Source of the DNA: JAMXLO01 sp963749575 | GTDB taxonomy: Bacteria; Pseudomonadota; Alphaproteobacteria; Acetobacterales; Acetobacteraceae | Direction: 5' to 3' | NCBI GenBank assembly: GCA_963749575.1 | Contig: CAVVNM010000001.1 | Location: 13,443-77,442 of the forward strand | DNA length: 64,000 bases | Shown here: piece by piece, positions 21,876 to 32,676 of the stretch | Layout: every line of letters begins with the position of its first letter | How positions within the stretch are numbered: position 1 is the stretch's first letter | Program-made: the position numbers and the translations under genes | The notes under the pieces: generated by a model | Seen by the model: only the letters and a program-made list of their open reading frames with translations | Told to the model about the DNA's origin: nothing | The model's database searches: none

Positions 21876-22340
21876 ATGCCGTTCGACGCGCCATTCAAGC
21901 TAGGGCCATTTTCGGTGGATTCCGAGGGGCGGTTGGCGCCCCGCAAACCGGCCGCGGCACCTGCCTTCCTGTTCCGCTGGCACAACCGCGCAGTACGGGC
22001 GCGGCTGGATCAGGCCGCTGACGAAACCGGGCGACTAATCCTCCAGGTGACGTTGGCACGCGTGCAGAGTTCGGCCAGTGCTTCCGATACGACCCTGCGG
22101 CCGCGCAGCTTCGCCCTGCTGCATTGGCTCGAGCGGAAGGTACCGCCGGATTGGCAGGTGGTCCTCCTGGCCGACCATCGAGTGTGGCTGGAAACCGACC
22201 GGCGGATCGATCTGCCCATCACCGCCGCAGGTCTGATCACCGAGATCACTCGCTTCGCGCTCGATCTCGCGCCTTATCTCGAGCTGATGGACGAGATCGG
22301 CCTGACCGTAGCGGATTGCGACGTGGCCCAGCCAAGCTAG
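21876..22340 (+). CDS. Hypothetical protein, 154 aa
   Basis: Not recognised. The sequence starts MPFDAPFKLGPFSVDSEGRL and continues as a soluble alpha/beta protein with a Trp-rich centre (LLHWLERKVPPDWQVVLLADHRVWLE) and an acidic C-terminal helix (ALDLAPYLELMDEIGLTV). There are no TM segments or signal peptide. GGGAG lies about 8 bases before ATG 21876; an upstream in-frame ATG in the divergent psd start region is less likely. It converges with the next gene with a 4-base overlap of stops. Confidence 0.65.
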   Translation: MPFDAPFKLGPFSVDSEGRLAPRKPAAAPAFLFRWHNRAVRARLDQAADETGRLILQVTLARVQSSASASDTTLRPRSFALLHWLERKVPPDWQVVLLADHRVWLETDRRIDLPITAAGLITEITRFALDLAPYLELMDEIGLTVADCDVAQPS

Positions 22341-23161
22341 CGGTTGAGGAGCAGCCGTACCAGCCAGACACAGCCGACAGCGATCGCGCCCGCCAGCAGG
22401 CTGCCAGCCAATGGCCCCGCTCGACCTAGCCGGCGCAGGCGCTCCGCCGTGCGCGGTTGCAGCCAGACCGCCAGCAGAGGCGACAGCGCGGCGGCGTCCA
22501 CCGACGCGAACCCCAACCGAGGCAACCTTCCGAGGCTGATCACCGCCACGCAGCCGAGCGCGGCGACGTCGACGGCAACCGGCAGTGCCGCCAGCCCCGG
22601 CATCGGCGGCAGGGCGAACATCGCCAGTGCAACCAGACCGGGCACCAAGGCCAGGTTCACCCACATCGGCGATGTCCCCGCAACGTGCAGTGCCACAGTC
22701 AACGTCAAGCCTGCCAATGCGATGCCCAATGGTTCGAACGCCTTGGCGGTCAGGGCACGCGCGACCAGCAGCACTGCGACAGCGACGCCGAGACCGACCG
22801 GCCAGTTCGCACGCAATGCCGTCAGATGGCGCGGCGCACCGGACAGCAGCCAGCCGGCGGCGAGCGCGGCGAGGAGCGCGCCGATCCAGTCCTGGCGGCC
22901 AGGACCAAGCCAGCTGCAAAGCAGGCCGATCATCAGGGCGATGACGGCCAGCGCGGTCAGGTCGTCCGCCGGCGGCTGGGCCGATATCACCCAGAGCCGG
23001 CCTGACATTGCATACCAGCCGGCGACCACCCCCGAGCCGCCCGCCGCCGCGCCAAGCAGCCCGATGCGCAGGAAGCGGCCAACCAGGGCGAGCCCGAGTG
23101 CCACGCCGAATGCGATCAGCGGTCCGTGGAATTGCTGCCATTGGGTGAAATGAGTCGGCAC
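22337..23161 (-). CDS. Hypothetical multi-pass membrane protein
   Basis: About 274 aa from GTG 23161 (PTHFTQWQQFHGPLIAFGV), not recognised. It is almost entirely hydrophobic, with eight or nine probable TM helices rich in Ala, Leu and Gly and few charged residues. The open frame extends further 5' into non-hydrophobic sequence, so the start is chosen where hydrophobicity and family-like composition begin; the ribosome site there is weak. It is divergent from the cytochrome b gene and converges on the previous hypothetical gene. Confidence 0.6.
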   Translation of the reverse strand: MPTHFTQWQQFHGPLIAFGVALGLALVGRFLRIGLLGAAAGGSGVVAGWYAMSGRLWVISAQPPADDLTALAVIALMIGLLCSWLGPGRQDWIGALLAALAAGWLLSGAPRHLTALRANWPVGLGVAVAVLLVARALTAKAFEPLGIALAGLTLTVALHVAGTSPMWVNLALVPGLVALAMFALPPMPGLAALPVAVDVAALGCVAVISLGRLPRLGFASVDAAALSPLLAVWLQPRTAERLRRLGRAGPLAGSLLAGAIAVGCVWLVRLLLNR

Positions 23162-23233
23162 CCGTGCTGCGTGACGCGGTGCCGTCGGTGCGTCAAGCTT
23201 GCGCTGTGCAACCGGTATTTCGAGGCAGCATAC

Positions 23234-23896
23234 GTGAGTGAGCGGACCGTGCCGATGCGCGTATGGGACGCGCCAACCCGCCTGTTCCATTGGGCGATTG
23301 TCTTCCTGCTTGGCCTAAGCTGGCTGACCGAAAGCCGCGGCTGGATGGAGCTGCACTTCCTGTCCGGCTACAGCGTCATCGCGCTGCTGCTGTTCCGCGT
23401 GGCCTGGGGCTTTGTCGGCAGCGAGACGGCGCGTTTCTCGCAGTTCGTCAGAAGCCCGGTCGCGGCGCTGCGGCATCTCGCCCACCTGCGCCGGCGGGAA
23501 CCGGACACCGAGATTGGCCACAACGCCGCCGGCGGCTGGATGGTGCTGATGATGCTGGCCTTGCTCGCCGTTCAGGCTGCGACAGGTCTGTGCGCCAACG
23601 ACGACGGCGACACCGAGGGGCCGCTGTTCGCGTACGTCGGCAAGGACTGGAGCGACTGGCTGTCGCACATCCACGCGGTGAATTTCAAACTGATCAAGGT
23701 TGCCGTGGTCGCGCACATCGCTGCCATCCTCGCCTATGCTGTGCTGAAGCGGCACGACCTGGTGCGGCCGATGATCACCGGGCGAAAGCATCTTCCGGAC
23801 GCGATGACCCCGCCGGCGTTGGTCAGCCCGCTACGTGCGATTGTGCTTCTTGCGGTTGCAGCAGGGATCGTCGGGCTGTTGGTGAACTCGTTGTAG
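23234..23896 (+). CDS. Cytochrome b561-type membrane protein
   Basis: About 220 aa di-haem cytochrome b of the Ni,Fe-hydrogenase/b561 type (COG3658-like). It begins with the typical VWDAPTRLFHWAIVFLL, His ligands being expected in RLFHW, in MELHFLSGYSVIALLLFR and in SHIHAVNFKLIKVAVVAHI. Four TM helices plus a C-terminal hydrophobic anchor are visible. It carries electrons within the inner membrane, usually to a c-type cytochrome not found next door. GTG 23234 has GAGG nine bases upstream; ATG 23255 is a possible shorter start. Confidence 0.85.
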   Translation: MSERTVPMRVWDAPTRLFHWAIVFLLGLSWLTESRGWMELHFLSGYSVIALLLFRVAWGFVGSETARFSQFVRSPVAALRHLAHLRRREPDTEIGHNAAGGWMVLMMLALLAVQAATGLCANDDGDTEGPLFAYVGKDWSDWLSHIHAVNFKLIKVAVVAHIAAILAYAVLKRHDLVRPMITGRKHLPDAMTPPALVSPLRAIVLLAVAAGIVGLLVNSL

Positions 23897-23901
23897 CGCC
23901 G

Positions 23902-24723
23902 TCAGGTGGCGAGGCGCGCGGCCAGGCGCTGGCGGCGCCACTGCATCAGCCGCCAGGCGGCCTTGGCGGACAGGTCCGAGAGCCGCCCGCGCGGCGGCAG
24001 GCCCACCGCCTTGAAGATCATGCCCATGCCGCGCTCGACGTGGCGGAAGCGGTACAATGCCACGGTGCGGACCATGTAGGCGGCGGTGCAGCTTGCATGC
24101 TGGTACGCCTGTCCTTCCGGCTCGTTGCCGCAGTGCCAGGCATAGGCCAGTTCGTCGTCCTCGCTTTCGCCGATGCGGCCGGCAGCGATGCGCAGGCGGC
24201 GCAACAGGCCGATGTTCTCGCGCGCCAGGTAGCGGCGCATGTGGTCGTAGAACAACTTGAAGTGACGGAACTCGTCGGCGGCGATGTGGCGGCAGATCTG
24301 CTGGAGCACCGGCTCCTTGGTCGCCTCGGCGAGTGCCGTGTAGTAACTGGAGGTGCCGGTCTCCACCATGCAGCGGGCGATCAGTTCGCCGGTACGCGAG
24401 CCGCGGATCGAGGCTTCCGCGTCCAGCGGCAAGTGGAAGCCCGCCTTGTAGCGGGCGAAGGCGGTCCGGTAGTCCCACGACGGGTCGGCAAGCATCGCCC
24501 ATTTGCCGAGGGCGTCGCCGTGCTGCACCTCCTCCTCGGCCCAGGTGTCGGCCGCCTGACGGAAGTCTGGATCGTCGCCGAATACCCGGTTCAGATAGAT
24601 GGCGTAGTCGGTGCCGTTCCGCTCCACCATGGCAGCGGCCTTCACCAGAGGGATCAGCTCGCGGTCCGCCCTCGCGGGGTCGAACCGGTGCCAAGCCACG
24701 TCCTCGATGCGCCAATGCTTCAT
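23902..24723 (-). CDS. Ferritin-like di-iron protein
   Basis: 273 aa helical protein with two pairs of metal-ligand motifs: AEEEVQHGDALGKW near 65 and AADEFRHFKLFYDHM near 150, separated by METGTSSYYTALAEATKE, as expected for a ferritin-like/rubrerythrin or acyl-ACP desaturase-like di-iron four-helix bundle. The C-terminal part is rich in aromatic and basic residues and may bind a partner or membrane. ATG 24723 was preferred over an upstream TTG two codons earlier. Its stop faces the cytochrome b stop with a 5-base gap. Enzyme activity cannot be assigned. Confidence 0.7.
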   Translation of the reverse strand: MKHWRIEDVAWHRFDPARADRELIPLVKAAAMVERNGTDYAIYLNRVFGDDPDFRQAADTWAEEEVQHGDALGKWAMLADPSWDYRTAFARYKAGFHLPLDAEASIRGSRTGELIARCMVETGTSSYYTALAEATKEPVLQQICRHIAADEFRHFKLFYDHMRRYLARENIGLLRRLRIAAGRIGESEDDELAYAWHCGNEPEGQAYQHASCTAAYMVRTVALYRFRHVERGMGMIFKAVGLPPRGRLSDLSAKAAWRLMQWRRQRLAARLAT

Positions 24724-24826
24724 GGTCAATCCGCGCTGTGCGAAGCCGTGCCGTCAAGCTGCCATTGTCCGGCAAGATTTGGAAGGGCGGCGACGATCAC
24801 GCAACCGTAAGCCTGCACCAAGCCCG

Positions 24827-26698
24827 TCACAGAAATCCGATTGACACCCACGGGATGGCTGCGACCACGGCCAGGCCCACCAACATCGCCAGCAGGTAGG
24901 CCAGGATCGGCCGAATCCCGAGATTCGGGTCGATGCGACCGATCGCGCCGGCAGCATAGAAGCCCACGCCGAACGGTGGGGCGAACAGCCCGATGCCCAT
25001 CGCCAGTACCGTGACCATCGCGTAGTGGACCTCATGGATGCCGATCCCCTGGGCGATCGGAAACAGCAATGGCCCGAACAGCACGATCACCGGGATGCCC
25101 TCCAGTACGCTGCCCAACACCACGAACGCAATGATCGAAGCCGCCATGAATGTGAATCTGCCACCTGGCAAGGTGGCGATCACGCTCGCGAGCTGCTGCG
25201 AGAATCCGGACTGGGTCAACGCCCATGCCATCGAGGTCGCGGCCCCGAGGATCAGCAGAATTACCCCGGACAGCGCCGCGGTTTCCACCAGCATCGGCAC
25301 GATCCGCGACCAGTTGAACCGTCGGTAGATCAGCAGCCCTACGATGATGGTGTAGGCGATCCCGATGGTAGACACCTCGGTTGCGGTGGCCACTCCCTCC
25401 ACGACCGTCAGGCGAATGACAAAGGGCAGTGCCAGCGCCGGCAATGAAATGACGAATGCACGTCCCACCTCGGCCATCGTCGCGCGGCGAACTCCCGACA
25501 TGTCCTGCTTGCGATAGCGCTGCCGGATCACGATGCACAATCCGACGGCGAGCACGAGGCTGGGCAATAATCCGCCGGTGAACAACGCGCCGATCGACAC
25601 CCCGGTCACCGAGCCTATGGTGATCAGCACCAGACTTGGCGGCACGGTTTCGGTCTGTGCGCCGGTGGCTGACAGCAGCGCCACCAGATCGCCGGGTGCC
25701 GCCCCACGCTTGATCATCTCGGGGAACAGCGCCGGTGCCACGGCCGCCATGTCGGCAGCCTTGGAGCCGGAAATGCCAGACACGAGATACATCGCGCCGA
25801 CCAGCACGTAGGACAGGCCGCCTCTGACGTGACCCAGCAGCGATGCCAGGAAATCCACCATCGCGCGTGCCATCCCGGTCATTTCAATCAGCAGTCCCAG
25901 GAATACGAACAGCGGCACCGCGAGCAGGATAAGGTGCGACATGCCCTCATAGAATCGGCCGACAAACAGCAGCATGGGCACGTCGGTCGTCAGCACCATG
26001 TAGGCAAAAGTGCCGACGGCGAAGGCAATCGCGATCGGCACGCCGGCAAGCACCGCGGCACCGACCAGACCTACGAAGAACAGGATCAGGTTCAGGTTGC
26101 CCAGGCTCTCCAGCCACGGGTCGGCCAGCGGAGCGAACCCGGCGGTGGCCGCGGCCAACCCGAGCAACACCAGCGCCAAGCCAGGTGGGAATGTGCGAAA
26201 CAGCCTGATAACCGCGACCAGGATCATCAGGGCAAATCCGCACGGCAAGGGCAATGTCAACCAGGCCTTCGAGATACCAAGGCCCGGTATCTCGATCCTC
26301 GCCACTTCCTGAACGTATTCGATGGCCGGCTGGATGACCGCCGCGAGGAACACCAGGCCCGCCGCAGCGGCGAATGCCTCCAGGCCGCGCCGCGGTCCCG
26401 GCGCGGCGCGAACGATCAGCGCGGTCATGCGCATATGTTCGCCGCGATTGAGCGCCACCGTCGCGCCGATCATGCCGAGCCAGAGAAACACCGCCTGCGC
26501 CAGGTCGTCGGTCCAGATGAGCGGCGAGCGGAATGCGTAGCGTGCGATGACACCGATCAGCAGGATGACGATATCCGCTGCCACCAGCGCTGCCGCGATT
26601 GCTTCGAGACAGCGCATGAGCGGTCGTTCGATCGACCTCGCCGTCGCCGCGATCGAGCCATGCTCTGCCGGCAGGTGTGGACTGGTGATGGAGTCCAT
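24827..26698 (-). CDS. TRAP transporter fused permease (DctQ-DctM)
   Basis: Inner-membrane permease of a tripartite ATP-independent periplasmic transporter, driven by an ion gradient. About 623 aa: small DctQ-like unit (about 25-180, four TM helices, with GVIARYAFRSPLIWTDDLAQ) fused to the DctM large permease (about 190-620, twelve TM helices, with AVPLFVFLGLLIEMTGMA and ISGSKAADMAAVAPALFPEM). ATG 26698 has GGAGGTG about 9 bases upstream. The binding protein gene follows upstream on the same strand. Substrates of this class are usually carboxylates. Confidence 0.94.
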   Translation of the reverse strand: MDSITSPHLPAEHGSIAATARSIERPLMRCLEAIAAALVAADIVILLIGVIARYAFRSPLIWTDDLAQAVFLWLGMIGATVALNRGEHMRMTALIVRAAPGPRRGLEAFAAAAGLVFLAAVIQPAIEYVQEVARIEIPGLGISKAWLTLPLPCGFALMILVAVIRLFRTFPPGLALVLLGLAAATAGFAPLADPWLESLGNLNLILFFVGLVGAAVLAGVPIAIAFAVGTFAYMVLTTDVPMLLFVGRFYEGMSHLILLAVPLFVFLGLLIEMTGMARAMVDFLASLLGHVRGGLSYVLVGAMYLVSGISGSKAADMAAVAPALFPEMIKRGAAPGDLVALLSATGAQTETVPPSLVLITIGSVTGVSIGALFTGGLLPSLVLAVGLCIVIRQRYRKQDMSGVRRATMAEVGRAFVISLPALALPFVIRLTVVEGVATATEVSTIGIAYTIIVGLLIYRRFNWSRIVPMLVETAALSGVILLILGAATSMAWALTQSGFSQQLASVIATLPGGRFTFMAASIIAFVVLGSVLEGIPVIVLFGPLLFPIAQGIGIHEVHYAMVTVLAMGIGLFAPPFGVGFYAAGAIGRIDPNLGIRPILAYLLAMLVGLAVVAAIPWVSIGFL

Positions 26699-26778
26699 GG
26701 ACGTCACCTCCATCAACCGACGACCGTTACGTCATCGGCGCAACGAAGCCGTTCAGGCGTTGGTCGGCCGCGACCCGA

Positions 26779-27783
26779 TCAGGTCAGCGGGCCACTGATC
26801 TGTTCCAGCAGCGCCCAGGGCTCGGGGCCCATTTTCTCCTTCCATTCCTTGTAAAGGCCGGCATCCTTCAGCTTCTGGCGGAATGGCGCGAGGTCGGGAG
26901 GCGTGCTGACGACCATGCCCTTCTCGGCCAGGAAGACCTTGGTCTGATCGATCAGACCGACCATGTCGTTGCGCACGTCGACGCCGGCCTGGTTGAAGCT
27001 GTCCATCACCAGATCCTGCAGATCCTTGGGCAGTCGGCCGAAGGCGCGCGGGTTGATCAGTGTGTACCAACCGTCCCAGGTATGACTGGTCAGGGAAAGA
27101 TACTTCTGAACCTCGAACAGGCGATTGCTTCGGATGTAGACCAGAGGTCCTTCCTGGCCCTCGACCACGCCGGTCTGCAACGCGGTATAGAGTTCGGAGA
27201 AATTCATCGACGTCGGCGCCGCACCCATGGCCCGCCAGGTGGCGACGATCAGCGGGCTTGGCGGGGCGCGCAGCTTGAAACCCTGCATGTCCGCAACCGT
27301 GTTGATCGGCTTCGACGACGACGTCATCTGGTGAAAGCCACTGTCCAGGATCTTGTCGGTGGTCAGATAGCCGGCCTTCTCAAGATCGGCCCGCAGCAGA
27401 TTGCCGAGCTTGCCGTCCATCGCCTGCCAGATCGCATTATAGTTTTGCAGGGCAAACGGCATGCTGGGCAACGATCCCAGCGGCGCTGCTGTGGCAGTCA
27501 GCAGGTTCGACAACACCATCATCTGCACGCCGCCGATACGGACCTGGGTGAACGTGTCGACATCGGTCCCGAGCTGGCCGGAGTGGAACACGGTAATCTC
27601 GAACCGACCGCCCGACTTTTCCTTCACCCGCTGCGCGGCTTCGAGATAGCGGATCGTCGACGGATGCACCGCCGCCTGGGAACTGGTGAACTTCCAGTTG
27701 ATCTCGGCTGCCTTGGCGAAGCGGGGAAGCAGGATCGCAGCGCCGACAATGGTGCCGGCCTGTCGCCTGGTCAATTTCGGCAT
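26779..27783 (-). CDS. TRAP transporter substrate-binding protein (DctP family)
   Basis: Periplasmic solute receptor, 334 aa. It has a twin-arginine-like or Sec leader (MPKLTRRQAGTIVGAAILLPRFAKAAE) with a cleavage after AKA, then the DctP fold (INWKFTSSQAAVHPSTIRYLEAAQRV; GAAPTSMNFSELYTALQTGVVEGQEGP, the latter being the family hallmark). The Arg that clamps the carboxylate is expected in FKLRAPPSPL. GAGGG lies about 11 bases before ATG 27783. It precedes the fused permease in one operon. Confidence 0.94.
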   Translation of the reverse strand: MPKLTRRQAGTIVGAAILLPRFAKAAEINWKFTSSQAAVHPSTIRYLEAAQRVKEKSGGRFEITVFHSGQLGTDVDTFTQVRIGGVQMMVLSNLLTATAAPLGSLPSMPFALQNYNAIWQAMDGKLGNLLRADLEKAGYLTTDKILDSGFHQMTSSSKPINTVADMQGFKLRAPPSPLIVATWRAMGAAPTSMNFSELYTALQTGVVEGQEGPLVYIRSNRLFEVQKYLSLTSHTWDGWYTLINPRAFGRLPKDLQDLVMDSFNQAGVDVRNDMVGLIDQTKVFLAEKGMVVSTPPDLAPFRQKLKDAGLYKEWKEKMGPEPWALLEQISGPLT

Positions 27784-27912
27784 TGTTGACGTTCCCTCGA
27801 TGATTTTGATGAAGGCTAACAGTGCTGCCACCAGTTGCAATAGTGAGCGCGCGCTCCGGATGGTCAGTGGCTGGTGAGTTGCGCGCGAGCACCTGGACCA
27901 GTGCACATGCCC

Positions 27913-28035
27913 GGCAACACCGGATGCATCGATGGCGACATGGACGGCGTTGGCTTCGCCGAGGCCGCCGGTGACACCAATCCGGTCAGTGACTTGCTCG
28001 CCATCGTAACGGGCGACGATCCCGCCGCATGACAT
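27913..28035 (-). pseudogene. Remnant resembling part of atpC (F1 epsilon)
   Basis: In the reading frame upstream of the TRAP binding protein there is CGGIVARYDGEQVTDRIGV followed by TGGLGEANAVH, which lines up with RGGIIALYEGERVTDQMYV and AGGFAEVTPERC of the intact atpC 310 bases away. About two residues in five agree over 41 positions, without gaps. No start, flanking domain or stop of its own is present, so it looks like the core of a decayed atpC copy. Confidence 0.5.
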
Positions 28036-28175
28036 GACGGCTGCGTGGGCGTTTGTTCCGGGGCAAGCCTGTTCCACGTCCGGGTTCGACGTCCGGCTCA
28101 CCGACAGCGTTGCTCGGGATCAGACCATCAGTGGCGTCGCCCCGCCAAACCTGCCGCCCAGCGGTTCGCGCGCGA

Positions 28176-28332
28176 CTGCTTGACCTGCTGTCGGCCTATC
28201 CGGTTGGCGGAAAACCAGTACGTGACGCCAATATCGTGGCCACCATGCTGGCACACGGCATCACGCGTCTGCCGATCTTCGACGTCGCCGATTTTCGCCG
28301 TTCGCCGGCCTGATCACCGTCGAGACCCTATG
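28176..28332 (+). pseudogene. Remnant of a PIN-domain (VapC-type) toxin C-terminus
   Basis: The frame contains LLSAYPVGGKPVRDANIVAT and MLAHGITRLPIFDVADFRR, the usual C-terminal PIN segment with its catalytic Asp (DANIVATML) and late Asp (ADF). The expected continuation FAGLITVETL is present in the next frame after one lost base near 28295-28300. The N-terminal half with the first catalytic Asp is absent and there is no antitoxin beside it. Confidence 0.6.
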
Positions 28333-28346
28333 CCGCAGGCAATTCG

Positions 28347-28766
28347 TTACCGCCCCGTCAGCAACGCGTCCACCGTCTCAACCAGCGCCCTTGCCGACTG
28401 GATACGTTCCAGCGCCAGCTCTTCCCCCTCCACGTCAGACGCCTCGACCGTGGCATAGGCAGCTTCAGCCGCTGCCAGCCGCCGCTCGCCTTCCTCGCGT
28501 GAGAGATCGGTCGGCGCCAGGACCTCGCTCGCCAGCACGGTGCAGCGCTCCGGCGTAACCTCGGCGAAGCCGCCGGCCACGTACATCTGGTCGGTAACCC
28601 GCTCGCCCTCGTACAGCGCGATGATTCCGCCGCGCAGCATCACGATGGTCGGCGAGTGGCCCTCCAGCACGCCCATGTCACCTTCGGACGCCGGGATCAC
28701 CACCATGTCCACCGGACGCGACAGCAGCAGGCGGTCCGGTGTGACGATTTCCAGGTTCACCGGCAT
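28347..28766 (-). CDS. atpC: ATP synthase F1 epsilon subunit
   Basis: 139 aa; central-stalk subunit that couples rotation and can inhibit ATP hydrolysis. The N-terminal beta sandwich (VNLEIVTPDRLLLSRPVDMV, EGDMGVLEGHSPTIVML) and C-terminal helical hairpin (EEGERRLAAAEAAYATVEAS) are both present. Start lies 6 bases after the atpD stop. Last gene of the atpHAGDC operon; beyond it lie only gene remnants. Confidence 0.97.
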   Translation of the reverse strand: MPVNLEIVTPDRLLLSRPVDMVVIPASEGDMGVLEGHSPTIVMLRGGIIALYEGERVTDQMYVAGGFAEVTPERCTVLASEVLAPTDLSREEGERRLAAAEAAYATVEASDVEGEELALERIQSARALVETVDALLTGR

Positions 28767-28772
28767 GCTGCG

Positions 28773-30209
28773 TTACGCCGTCGCGGCCAGGCTGTCACCC
28801 TTCTTCACCGCGTCCTCGATCGTGCCGACCATGTAGAACGCCGCCTCCGGCAGGTGGTCGTATTCGCCGGCGCAGATCGCCTTGAAGCTGCGGATCGTAT
28901 CCGCCACCGGCACGAAGATGCCGGGGAAACCGGTGAACACCTCGGCCACGTGGAACGGCTGCGACAGAAAGCGCTGGATTTTCCGGGCCCGCGCCACCAC
29001 CAGCTTATCCTCTTCCGACAACTCGTCCATGCCGAGAATGGCGATGATATCCTGCAGCGACTTGTAGGTCTGCAGGATGCGCTGCGTCTCGCGCGCCACG
29101 TTGTAGTGCTCCTCGCCGCAGATGCGCGGGTCCAGCGACCGCGACGTTGAATCGAGTGGATCAACTGCCGGGTAGATCCCCAGTTCGGCGATCTGCCGCG
29201 ACAGCACGGTGGTCGCATCCAGGTGCGCGAACGACGTGGCGGGCGCCGGGTCGGTCAGGTCGTCGGCCGGCACGTAGATCGCCTGCACCGAAGTGATCGA
29301 CCCCTTCTTGGTGGACGTGATCCGCTCCTGCAACGCTCCCATGTCTGTGGACAGTGTCGGCTGATATCCCACCGCCGACGGGATACGGCCCAGCAGCGCC
29401 GAAACCTCGGCGCCAGCCTGAGTGAAGCGGAAGATGTTGTCCACGAAGAACAGCACGTCCTGGCCTTCCTCGTCGCGGAAATACTCCGCCATGCACAGAC
29501 CGGACAGCCCAACGCGAGCGCGCGCACCAGGTGGCTCGTTCATCTGGCCGTACATCAGCGCGACCTTGGAGCCTTCGACGATCTTGTGGTTGTCGTCCAT
29601 CCGGATCACGCCGGCGTCGATCATCTCGTGATACAGGTCGTTTCCCTCGCGCGTGCGCTCGCCCACGCCGGCGAACACCGACACGCCGCCATGCGCCTTG
29701 GCAATGTTGTTGATCAGCTCCTGGATGATCACGGTCTTGCCAACGCCGGCGCCGCCGAACAGGCCGACCTTCCCGCCCTTCAGATACGGCGCCAACAGGT
29801 CCACCACCTTGATGCCGGTGACCAGGATTTCCGCTGTCGTCGCCTGTTCCTCGAAACTCGGAGCGTCGCGGTGGATCGGATAGCGCTTCGTCGTGTTCAC
29901 CGGACCCTGCTCGTCGATCGGGTCGCCGATCACGTTCAGGATGCGCCCCAGCGTCTCGGGACCGACCGGCACGGTGATCGGGCCGCCGGTGTCCACCACC
30001 TCCTGTCCGCGCACGATGCCGTCGGTGCTGTCCATGGCGATCGTGCGCACGGTCCGCTCACCCAGTTCCTGTGCCACTTCCAGCACCAGCGTGCGGTCGG
30101 CGATCCTGGTGTGGAGCGCATTCTGGATGTACGGCAGATCACCATCGAACTGCACGTCCACTACGGCGCCCATCACCTGGGTCACGCGTCCGACGATGTT
30201 GCTTGCCAT
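28773..30209 (-). CDS. atpD: ATP synthase F1 beta subunit
   Basis: 478 aa catalytic subunit of F1. Walker A GGAGVGKTV is near residue 157, the catalytic Glu is in GVGERTREGNDLYHEM, and the ALLGRIPSAVGYQPTL and DELSEEDKLVVARARKIQRF segments are typical. It forms the alternating hexamer with AtpA. Sixteen bases separate it from atpG; reading frame is intact. Confidence 0.99.
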   Translation of the reverse strand: MASNIVGRVTQVMGAVVDVQFDGDLPYIQNALHTRIADRTLVLEVAQELGERTVRTIAMDSTDGIVRGQEVVDTGGPITVPVGPETLGRILNVIGDPIDEQGPVNTTKRYPIHRDAPSFEEQATTAEILVTGIKVVDLLAPYLKGGKVGLFGGAGVGKTVIIQELINNIAKAHGGVSVFAGVGERTREGNDLYHEMIDAGVIRMDDNHKIVEGSKVALMYGQMNEPPGARARVGLSGLCMAEYFRDEEGQDVLFFVDNIFRFTQAGAEVSALLGRIPSAVGYQPTLSTDMGALQERITSTKKGSITSVQAIYVPADDLTDPAPATSFAHLDATTVLSRQIAELGIYPAVDPLDSTSRSLDPRICGEEHYNVARETQRILQTYKSLQDIIAILGMDELSEEDKLVVARARKIQRFLSQPFHVAEVFTGFPGIFVPVADTIRSFKAICAGEYDHLPEAAFYMVGTIEDAVKKGDSLAATA

Positions 30210-30225
30210 ATCTTTGTTGCCCCTA

Positions 30226-31107
30226 TCAGACGGCTTCGGCGCCGGAGATGATCTCGATCAGTTCCTTGGTGATGTTCGCCTGGCGCGCGCGGTTATAGTT
30301 GAGCGTCAGGCGCTTGATCATGTCGCCGGCGTTGCGCGTCGCATTGTCCATCGCGGTCATGCGCGCACCATGCTCGCCGGCGGCACTTTCCAGCAGCGCG
30401 CGGTAGACCGCGATCGCGAGCGCCTGCGGCAGCAGACGTGCCAGGATGGTCTCTTCGTCCGGCTCGAACTCGTAGCTGGCGCCGCCCAGATCTATGGTCT
30501 GGCCTTCCGGCGGCGGCGGGACCGGAACCAGCTGCTGCTCGGTGACGATCTGCGAGATCACCGAACGGAAGCGATTGTAAATCAAGATGCAGACGTCGAT
30601 TTCGCCCGCCGCCAGCATCGCGGTGATGCGCTTGCCGATGTCCTCGGCGTCGGAGAACTCGATGCGACGCTTGCCGGCATAAGAAATGTCGGCGGTGATG
30701 CGGCTGGCCAGTTCACGGCGCAGGTAGTCGCGCCCCTTGCGGCCGACCGCGAGTATCCTGACGGTCTTGCCCTCCGCCTCCAGGCGACGCGCAAGCGTGC
30801 GTGTGGCGCGCCCGATATTGGCGTTGAAGGCGCCGGCGAGGCCGCGGTCGGCGGTGACCGGCACCAGCAGATAGGTCCGCTGGTTGCCGGTGCCCGCCAA
30901 CAGCGGCGGCGCGTTCGGCATGTCCGCCACCGAAGCCGCAAGCGCGCGCAGCATACGCTCCATGCGTTCCGCGTAGGGCCGCGCGGCTTCGGCCTGGGCC
31001 TGGGCGCGACGCAGCTTCGACGCCGACACCATCTTCATCGCGGAGGTGATCTTCTGCGTCGATTTCACGCTGGCGATGCGTGTGCGCAGCGCTTTCAGGC
31101 TGGGCAT
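30226..31107 (-). CDS. atpG: ATP synthase F1 gamma subunit
   Basis: 293 aa rotor shaft subunit. The N-terminal helix MPSLKALRTRIASVKSTQKI and C-terminal helix MDNATRNAGDMIKRLTLNYN, which pair in the central coiled coil, are both present, and length is normal. Lies between atpA and atpD as in other Alphaproteobacteria. Confidence 0.98.
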   Translation of the reverse strand: MPSLKALRTRIASVKSTQKITSAMKMVSASKLRRAQAQAEAARPYAERMERMLRALAASVADMPNAPPLLAGTGNQRTYLLVPVTADRGLAGAFNANIGRATRTLARRLEAEGKTVRILAVGRKGRDYLRRELASRITADISYAGKRRIEFSDAEDIGKRITAMLAAGEIDVCILIYNRFRSVISQIVTEQQLVPVPPPPEGQTIDLGGASYEFEPDEETILARLLPQALAIAVYRALLESAAGEHGARMTAMDNATRNAGDMIKRLTLNYNRARQANITKELIEIISGAEAV

Positions 31108-31142
31108 TGCAATACCTTACCCTGGTCCACCGGGCGCGGGCA

Positions 31143-32675
<1,533 letters not shown>

Positions 32676-32676
32676 A

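Noticed and set aside
23263..24810. 515-codon plus-strand frame across the cytochrome b and ferritin-like genes
   Set aside because: It crosses two genes on opposite strands in a different frame and has no family similarity.
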